Part shown: in pieces, positions 59,979-64,000 of the stretch | Layout: each line of letters opens with the position of its first letter | Position numbering within the stretch: the first letter of the stretch is position 1 | Source: Neobacillus endophyticus | Lineage (GTDB): Bacteria; Bacillota; Bacilli; Bacillales; Cytobacillaceae | DNA length: 64,000 nt | Direction of reading: 5' to 3' | Assembly (NCBI RefSeq): GCF_013248975.1 | Contig: NZ_JABRWH010000001.1 | Span: 1,302,001-1,366,000, forward strand | The notes under the pieces: model-generated | What the model was told of the DNA's origin: nothing | What the model saw: the letters and a program-made list of their open reading frames with translations, nothing else | Database searches by the model: none | Translations under genes and position numbers: made by a program

Positions 59979-61337
59979 CTACACCTCCACATCATACGGC
60001 TCATAATCTTTTCTCAGTGGATAGCCAACCCAATCCTCTCCAAGAAAAATCCGGTGCAGGTTCGGGTGTCCGATAAACTTGATACCTAGTAAATCGTATG
60101 CTTCACATTCAGGCCAGTTTGCGCCCTCCCACAGAGGCTGCAAGGATTCGATTGTCGGGTCATCACGGTCAATCTTCACTTTTATCGCAACAGATTGCCG
60201 GTTTTTGAATGAGTATAAGTGAACATATACTTCCATATGTGTTTCAAAGTCTGTTCCATGAAGCTCTGATAGATAGTCAAACCCTAAAAGCTCGTTATAT
60301 TTTAAAAACTGAGCCAGTTTAAAATAAGACTCCCGCTTTGCAACCAGGGTTGGGACATCTTTAGATAGTTTATTAATATAAAAATCTTCTAATGCAGCAG
60401 ACCCCATGTTCTCTTCAATGACTTTGACATACTTATCTAGATATGGCTGATTCGGTGATGGCTTTGCTTCCGCAGCCGTTTCAATGACGACCGCCTCTCC
60501 GCCTTTTGCAGCAGCTGCAGCTTTTGCCTTTGCCGCTGCTGCGGCCTTCGCCTTCGCTTTGGCTGCCGCTATGGCTTTCGCCTTTTCATCATCGCCGTCC
60601 ACAGCAGAATCATCCGCACCTGCTTGTACAGCTGCTTTTGCCTTCGCTGCGGCGGCCGCTTTTGCTTTGGCGGCTGCGGCGGCCTTGGCCTTTGCGGCGG
60701 CTGCGGCTTTCGCTTTGGCGTCATCTCCTCCAGGGGCATCACTGCTTCCTGCATCTGGAGAAACTGCGTCTGCATCACCTGCGCCCGCTAATTCCATGGC
60801 TTTTCTTTTTGCTGCAGCGGCTGCTTTCGCTTTTGCAACGGCTGCGGCTTTTTTCTTAGCAAGATCATCCCCATCAGATCCACCAGCCTCGGCAGTTTCT
60901 ATAACCGCCTCTGGTTCTGCATTATCTGCGATTCCCTCACGTTTCTTTTTCGCTAGTGCTGCAGCTTTCGCCTTCGCTGCCGCTGCGGCTTTTTTCTTCG
61001 CTAAATCATCAGCTTCCCCTGCTGCCGCAGGTTCCTCCGTTTTAGGTGCTTCCGAAGCTGGCTCGGTTTCATCGACGATACCTTCACGCTGTTTTTTCGC
61101 CAGCGCCGCTGCTTTCGCTTTGGCTGCCGCTGCCGCCTTTTTCTTTGCTAAATCATCGGTCTCCTCTGCTGCCGCAGGTTCCTCCGCTTTAGGTGCTTCC
61201 GGGGCTGACTTCGACGGTTCCGGATTCTGCTGTCCGGCTTCCTGCGCCTCTTTGGCTTGACGTTTTGCAAGTGCCGCAGCTTTTGCCTTCTCTGCCGCTT
61301 CCCGTTTTAATTGTTCGAGATCCTTTTCCCCGCTCAT
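59979..61337 (-). CDS. nuoC: NADH-quinone oxidoreductase subunit C with long Ala/Lys-rich N-terminus
   Basis: A 452-aa protein. The C-terminal roughly 155 residues are the complex I 30-kDa domain (YDLLGIKFIGHPNLHRIF and DWVGYPLRKDYEP). The N-terminal roughly 290 residues are low complexity, built from repeats of the type AAAAAKAKAAALAKK separated by acidic Pro/Glu/Asp linkers. Bacillus NuoC proteins commonly carry such an extension, but this one is long. It is expected to be helical and highly charged; a role is unknown. The repetitive DNA is GC-rich compared with its neighbours. It begins 2 bp after the nuoB stop. Confidence 0.9.
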   Translation of the reverse strand: MSGEKDLEQLKREAAEKAKAAALAKRQAKEAQEAGQQNPEPSKSAPEAPKAEEPAAAEETDDLAKKKAAAAAKAKAAALAKKQREGIVDETEPASEAPKTEEPAAAGEADDLAKKKAAAAAKAKAAALAKKKREGIADNAEPEAVIETAEAGGSDGDDLAKKKAAAVAKAKAAAAAKRKAMELAGAGDADAVSPDAGSSDAPGGDDAKAKAAAAAKAKAAAAAKAKAAAAAKAKAAVQAGADDSAVDGDDEKAKAIAAAKAKAKAAAAAKAKAAAAAKGGEAVVIETAAEAKPSPNQPYLDKYVKVIEENMGSAALEDFYINKLSKDVPTLVAKRESYFKLAQFLKYNELLGFDYLSELHGTDFETHMEVYVHLYSFKNRQSVAIKVKIDRDDPTIESLQPLWEGANWPECEAYDLLGIKFIGHPNLHRIFLGEDWVGYPLRKDYEPYDVEV

Positions 61338-61339
61338 GA

Positions 61340-61855
61340 TCAGGTCACCTTCTTCCCAGTCTTCGCTTCATAGCGAATCTTTTCCTTTAATTTATTGATA
61401 CCATAAATTAAAGCTGCCGGGTTTGGAGGGCATCCCGGGATATAGATGTCTACAGGAACAATCTGATCAACGCCCTTTACAACGGAATATGATTTGATAT
61501 AGGGACCGCCGGCAGTTGCACAGGATCCCATTGCAATGACCCATTTTGGTTCCGGCATTTGATCGTATAACCGACGCAAAAGCGGCGCCATTTTTTTCGT
61601 TACAGTACCGGAGACAATCATACAGTCAGATTGACGAGGTGATGGACGGAAGAATGAACCAAAACGGTCCAAGTCATAATGCGAAGAACCAACTGCCATC
61701 ATTTCAATTGCACAACAAGCCAGACCAAATGTTACAGGGTAGATCGAGCTGCTTCGCGCCCACCCCTTCACTTGCTCTAGTGTCGTCATAAATACATTTC
61801 TCTTTAACTCTTCCATTTCGCCGGGTAAAATGCCTTCTAAATTGTTTAAATCCAT
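61340..61855 (-). CDS. nuoB: NADH-quinone oxidoreductase subunit B
   Basis: A 171-aa subunit that binds cluster N2, next to the quinone site. Cysteines are in [21 protein letters not shown] and [12 protein letters not shown] 61855 (MDLNNLEG) is used because GAAGGTG precedes it. It overlaps the nuoA stop by 10 bp. Confidence 0.95.
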   Translation of the reverse strand: MDLNNLEGILPGEMEELKRNVFMTTLEQVKGWARSSSIYPVTFGLACCAIEMMAVGSSHYDLDRFGSFFRPSPRQSDCMIVSGTVTKKMAPLLRRLYDQMPEPKWVIAMGSCATAGGPYIKSYSVVKGVDQIVPVDIYIPGCPPNPAALIYGINKLKEKIRYEAKTGKKVT

Positions 61856-62220
61856 CGAAGCACCTTCTTTTTCCAAGCATATACTAGGCCAATTAACAAC
61901 ATAATCACGAAAATGAACATTTCGGTTAGTGCAAAAATCCCTAGTCTATCATAGGCTACTGCCCAAGGGTATAAAAACACTGTTTCTACATCAAAAATAA
62001 CAAACATAAGGGCAAAAATATAATAGCGGACATTGAACTGCACACGTGAATCGTGAAATGGTTCAACACCGCTCTCATATGTGGTTTGCTTCGCCTCACT
62101 AGGCTTGTAAGGACGCAGAAGCTTACCTAAATATAACGCCACCACTGGCAGCAGCACCCCTAGACATAGAAACACAAAAACGATCAGATAGTTATTCTGA
62201 TATACATTTAGAAGTTCCAT
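61846..62220 (-). CDS. nuoA: NADH-quinone oxidoreductase subunit A
   Basis: A 124-aa three-helix membrane subunit and the first gene of the operon. The family box [19 protein letters not shown] precedes helix 2, and [13 protein letters not shown] follows. ATG 62220 lies 6 nt after GGAGGGG. Codons at 62226 and 62235 are in frame but overlap the ribosome site. It is driven by the promoter at 62279-62307. Confidence 0.95.
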   Translation of the reverse strand: MELLNVYQNNYLIVFVFLCLGVLLPVVALYLGKLLRPYKPSEAKQTTYESGVEPFHDSRVQFNVRYYIFALMFVIFDVETVFLYPWAVAYDRLGIFALTEMFIFVIMLLIGLVYAWKKKVLRWI

Positions 62221-62278
62221 GTCCATCCCCTCCAATGTTGTAAATTTTTAAAATTAACTAATAGTTGTAACCGAATTC

Positions 62279-62307
62279 ATTATAGCATTGTTACAAACCT
62301 GTGTCGA
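62279..62307 (-). promoter_or_regulatory. nuo operon promoter
   Basis: The minus strand has an extended -10, TGCTATAAT (TATAAT at 62279-62284), and TCGACA (62302-62307) as -35, with a 17-bp spacer. This is a good vegetative sigma-A promoter, about 60 bp before the nuoA start. Confidence 0.7.
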
Positions 62308-62770
62308 CAAACCTTTCCAGTAAAATTGCAATTCTGCCTGCCGTGAAAAATAGTACGGCTTAGCCTCCAGAGAGCTAGCTCTAAAAAGAGACTTAAATTG
62401 CCGTATATTTGTTGAAGTGCTATATACATTAGCACCTTGCGGCAGACTTCCAATTTTGTACACCTGCACTAAGCGGGGACACATCCCCTCCTTGAGCGTT
62501 TTCTTCGCAATCACCCCTGAGAAACGTTAGAGATGCTTGATACTCTCTTGACCATGCTCTAAACAGACCATAACAAACTACAATTATTCGACATCCCCCC
62601 TATTAAATAGCAAAATCCTCTTCATGTCAGTGAGGTTTGTCAACATTGTTCATAAAACGTTTATTTTGTATACTTCCAAAAGCACCTTCGCATACTCCCT
62701 ACCATCTTATTCTAAACAAGGAGTTTCATGCGATTTTTAGAAAAACTAGTCCGATCTCACCATACAAAAA
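62308..62770. other. Intergenic region upstream of nuo, no convincing gene
   Basis: An 86-codon minus-strand frame (62254-62514) overlaps the nuo promoter and lacks family features. Its composition is not coding-like, so it is left out. The rest is AT-rich. Confidence 0.35.
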
Positions 62771-62772
62771 TA

Positions 62773-62810
62773 AAAGAGCGTCGAATTGAACTAACGCTCT
62801 TTTTTTTCAT
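62773..62810. terminator. Bidirectional terminator after the GntR gene
   Basis: A perfect 9-bp stem, AAAGAGCGT/ACGCTCTTT, has a long T run on the plus strand and a T-rich tail on the minus strand. Confidence 0.8.
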
Positions 62811-62856
62811 GCCAGCCTTATAAATTTTCCCCATTTAAACCATGAAAAAGAACGGG

Positions 62857-63573
62857 TTACTTCAAGTAGAATTTATAGCTATCTCCCAAAATATACTGTT
62901 TTCCTATATGCACCGGCTGGTCATCTTCATCGAATACCGTCGTTTCCATATAAAAAAGCGGTTCTCCGCTTGAAGTATGAAGTAAATCTGCCTCTTCTTC
63001 CCCAGCTCTAACAATCTCTAACGATAAATCACTGCCGCGGCATGGTTTTACATTGACCTTTTCCTCCAACAGTTTATAAATGGAGCCCTCCAAATTTTCG
63101 TTTAATAATAAATGAAACTTTTTATAAGAGAAGAAGTTATTCTCAATCATAATGGGTGATTCATCGGCATATCTTACCCTCTGAATCAGGACGAGTGCAT
63201 CTCCGTCTTCCAGTTGCAGCAGCTTTTGGTCCCTTGAGGATGGCTGAACAATTTCTCTTTTGATTATCTTACTGCTCGCAGTCAGTCCATTTGCTTTACA
63301 TGCATCACTAAAACTTAAAAAATGAACAATTTTCCGTTCGATTTTCCTCTTATTCACAAACGTGCCTTTTCCCTGCTTTTTAACCAAATAGCCTTCCTCT
63401 ACCAACTCGAGAATGGCCTTTCTCACCGTAATCCTGCTGATTTTATACTCCTCGCTCAATTCCAATTCTGTTGGGATTTGATCTCCGTACTTTAATTTCC
63501 CATTGAGAATAGAGCTGCGGATTGACTCCTTTAATTGGATATATAAAGGAACTTGATTATCCTGTTTTAACAT
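62857..63573 (-). CDS. GntR-family regulator with UTRA domain
   Basis: A 238-aa HutC-subfamily regulator. The N-terminal winged helix covers about residues 5-75 (SEEYKISRITVRKAILELVE is the recognition region). The UTRA effector-binding domain, a chorismate-lyase fold, covers about residues 85-235. Its place directly downstream of a FrlC-like sugar epimerase suggests it senses a phosphorylated sugar or Amadori compound, like FrlR, but this is inference. A 16-bp palindrome lies 30 bp before its ATG. Confidence 0.88.
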   Translation of the reverse strand: MLKQDNQVPLYIQLKESIRSSILNGKLKYGDQIPTELELSEEYKISRITVRKAILELVEEGYLVKKQGKGTFVNKRKIERKIVHFLSFSDACKANGLTASSKIIKREIVQPSSRDQKLLQLEDGDALVLIQRVRYADESPIMIENNFFSYKKFHLLLNENLEGSIYKLLEEKVNVKPCRGSDLSLEIVRAGEEEADLLHTSSGEPLFYMETTVFDEDDQPVHIGKQYILGDSYKFYLK

Positions 63574-63602
63574 TTATTTCACCTGCCTCTTTTTTGAAAC
63601 CG

Positions 63603-63618
63603 TATACTATTTAGTATA
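63603..63618. promoter_or_regulatory. Candidate GntR operator
   Basis: TATACTATTTAGTATA has 7-bp perfect arms around TT and lies between the epimerase gene and the regulator. It fits autoregulation by a GntR/HutC protein. Confidence 0.55.
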
Positions 63619-63627
63619 TAGAAATTA

Positions 63628-64000
63628 TTACATGCTATCAATTTCCAAAACAGTTGAAAATGACCTTAATGTCTTCTCAATAGCAGCATCCGGATCTTGC
63701 ACATATTGGTATGAAGTATATTCTAACGTCAACGCTCCTGTATAACCAATTTGACTTAATTGCTCAACGTATTTCTCCAGCGGCAATACACCGTCTCCCC
63801 ATACCAGATGCCCTTCCGGTTTCCCATCAATGAAATGAACATGAACTAAGTCTTTCTTTAATATGCGATCATAATCAAGAAAATCCTCATTTGCCAATGC
63901 CATCGGAATCGTATCAATCATCCCCTTCAAATAAGGGCTGTTCACCTCATCCAGCATGGCTTTTAGTGCGTGGGCATCATTCACCAAATTGGACTCTACT
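63628..64000 (-). CDS. FrlC-like sugar phosphate isomerase/epimerase, 5' end off the window
   Basis: The C-terminal 123 residues of a TIM-barrel epimerase (AP endonuclease 2 superfamily); the frame is open at the right edge. The segment SPYLKGMIDTIPMALANED, the metal-ligand region HVHFIDGKPEGHLVWGDG and the late glutamate in ALTLEYTSYQY resemble fructoselysine 3-epimerase FrlC. Together with the GntR-UTRA regulator it hints at an Amadori-product or related sugar catabolic operon that continues to the right. The exact substrate is uncertain. Confidence 0.65.
   Translation of the reverse strand, partial: VESNLVNDAHALKAMLDEVNSPYLKGMIDTIPMALANEDFLDYDRILKKDLVHVHFIDGKPEGHLVWGDGVLPLEKYVEQLSQIGYTGALTLEYTSYQYVQDPDAAIEKTLRSFSTVLEIDSM

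Noticed and set aside
60484..61260. Long plus-strand open frame (258 codons) opposite nuoC
   Set aside because: It is the complement of the Ala/Lys-rich nuoC repeats, giving a low-complexity Ala/Phe product, with no ribosome site or family.
60470..61337. Possible CRISPR-like or collagen-like repeat array
   Set aside because: The repeats are codon-based Ala/Lys blocks without constant spacers and lie in frame in nuoC.
62254..62514. 86-codon minus-strand frame upstream of nuoA
   Set aside because: It overlaps the nuo promoter, has no family features and poor coding composition.

Overview
The window looks like the chromosome of a spore-forming Bacillaceae (Firmicutes) bacterium. It carries spoIID, spoIIQ and spoIIID, a GerPA/GerPF-family germination protein, Spo0E-like and SinI-like regulators, and the Bacillus gene order ywmB-murA-spoIID-spoIIQ-spoIIID-mbl-fabZ. 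It also has the 11-subunit Bacillus-type nuo operon and strong AGGAGG ribosome sites. A Neobacillus/Mesobacillus-like genus is plausible but cannot be fixed from sequence alone. No rRNA, tRNA, CRISPR array, prophage or intact insertion sequence was seen.

Layout. 1-12.3 kb: accessory genes: a patatin-like lipase with a MarR regulator, a TMEM175-like channel, signal peptidase I, an OmpR-type two-component system, a polysaccharide deacetylase, a degenerate metallo-beta-lactamase-fold protein, a flavodoxin-fold reductase, an M50 protease, and several decayed genes. 12.4-21.4 kb: lifestyle-decision genes: a solitary SinI-like peptide, two diguanylate cyclases, a phosphorelay-type histidine kinase, a LysR/methyltransferase pair, a germination protein and a Spo0E-like phosphatase. 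21.4-31.2 kb: CBO0543-type membrane proteins, a DUF3231 protein, a MITE-like element, an RND exporter (SwrC type), a chemoreceptor and a LysM-NlpC/P60 wall hydrolase. 31.4-38.9 kb: the SWIM/SNF2 pair ywqB-ywqA, a coiled-coil 3D-domain protein, and an XRE regulator divergent from an unknown gene with twin operators. 39-50.6 kb: the conserved ssbB/ywpF/fabZ/mbl/spoIIID/spoIIQ/spoIID/murA/ywmB/ywzB block. 51.3-62.3 kb: nuoABCDHIJKLMN on the minus strand from an extended -10 promoter. 62.8-64 kb: a GntR-UTRA regulator beside the C-terminus of a FrlC-like sugar epimerase that runs off the edge.

The genes fit together as cell-wall and sporulation functions (MurA, Mbl, SpoIID/SpoIIQ, SpoIIID), a proton-pumping respiratory complex, and phosphorelay/c-di-GMP/SinI inputs to sporulation or biofilm choice.

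The strongest unexplained structure is a dispersed repeat family built on the palindrome GGTGTCAGGCACC, with about ten copies between 33 and 58 kb. Copies sit between genes, inside the nuo operon, within the nuoL reading frame, and apparently in an extra segment of the SNF2 helicase. Two other repeat types are present: a roughly 200-bp element with perfect 14-bp ends at 23.2 kb, and three decayed copies of a roughly 170-200 bp element at 41.6, 50.7 and 51.0 kb. Several genes appear to use rare start codons (ATT, CTG) behind good ribosome sites. I did not find a convincing new multi-gene system; the repeats and the small regulators are the best leads.
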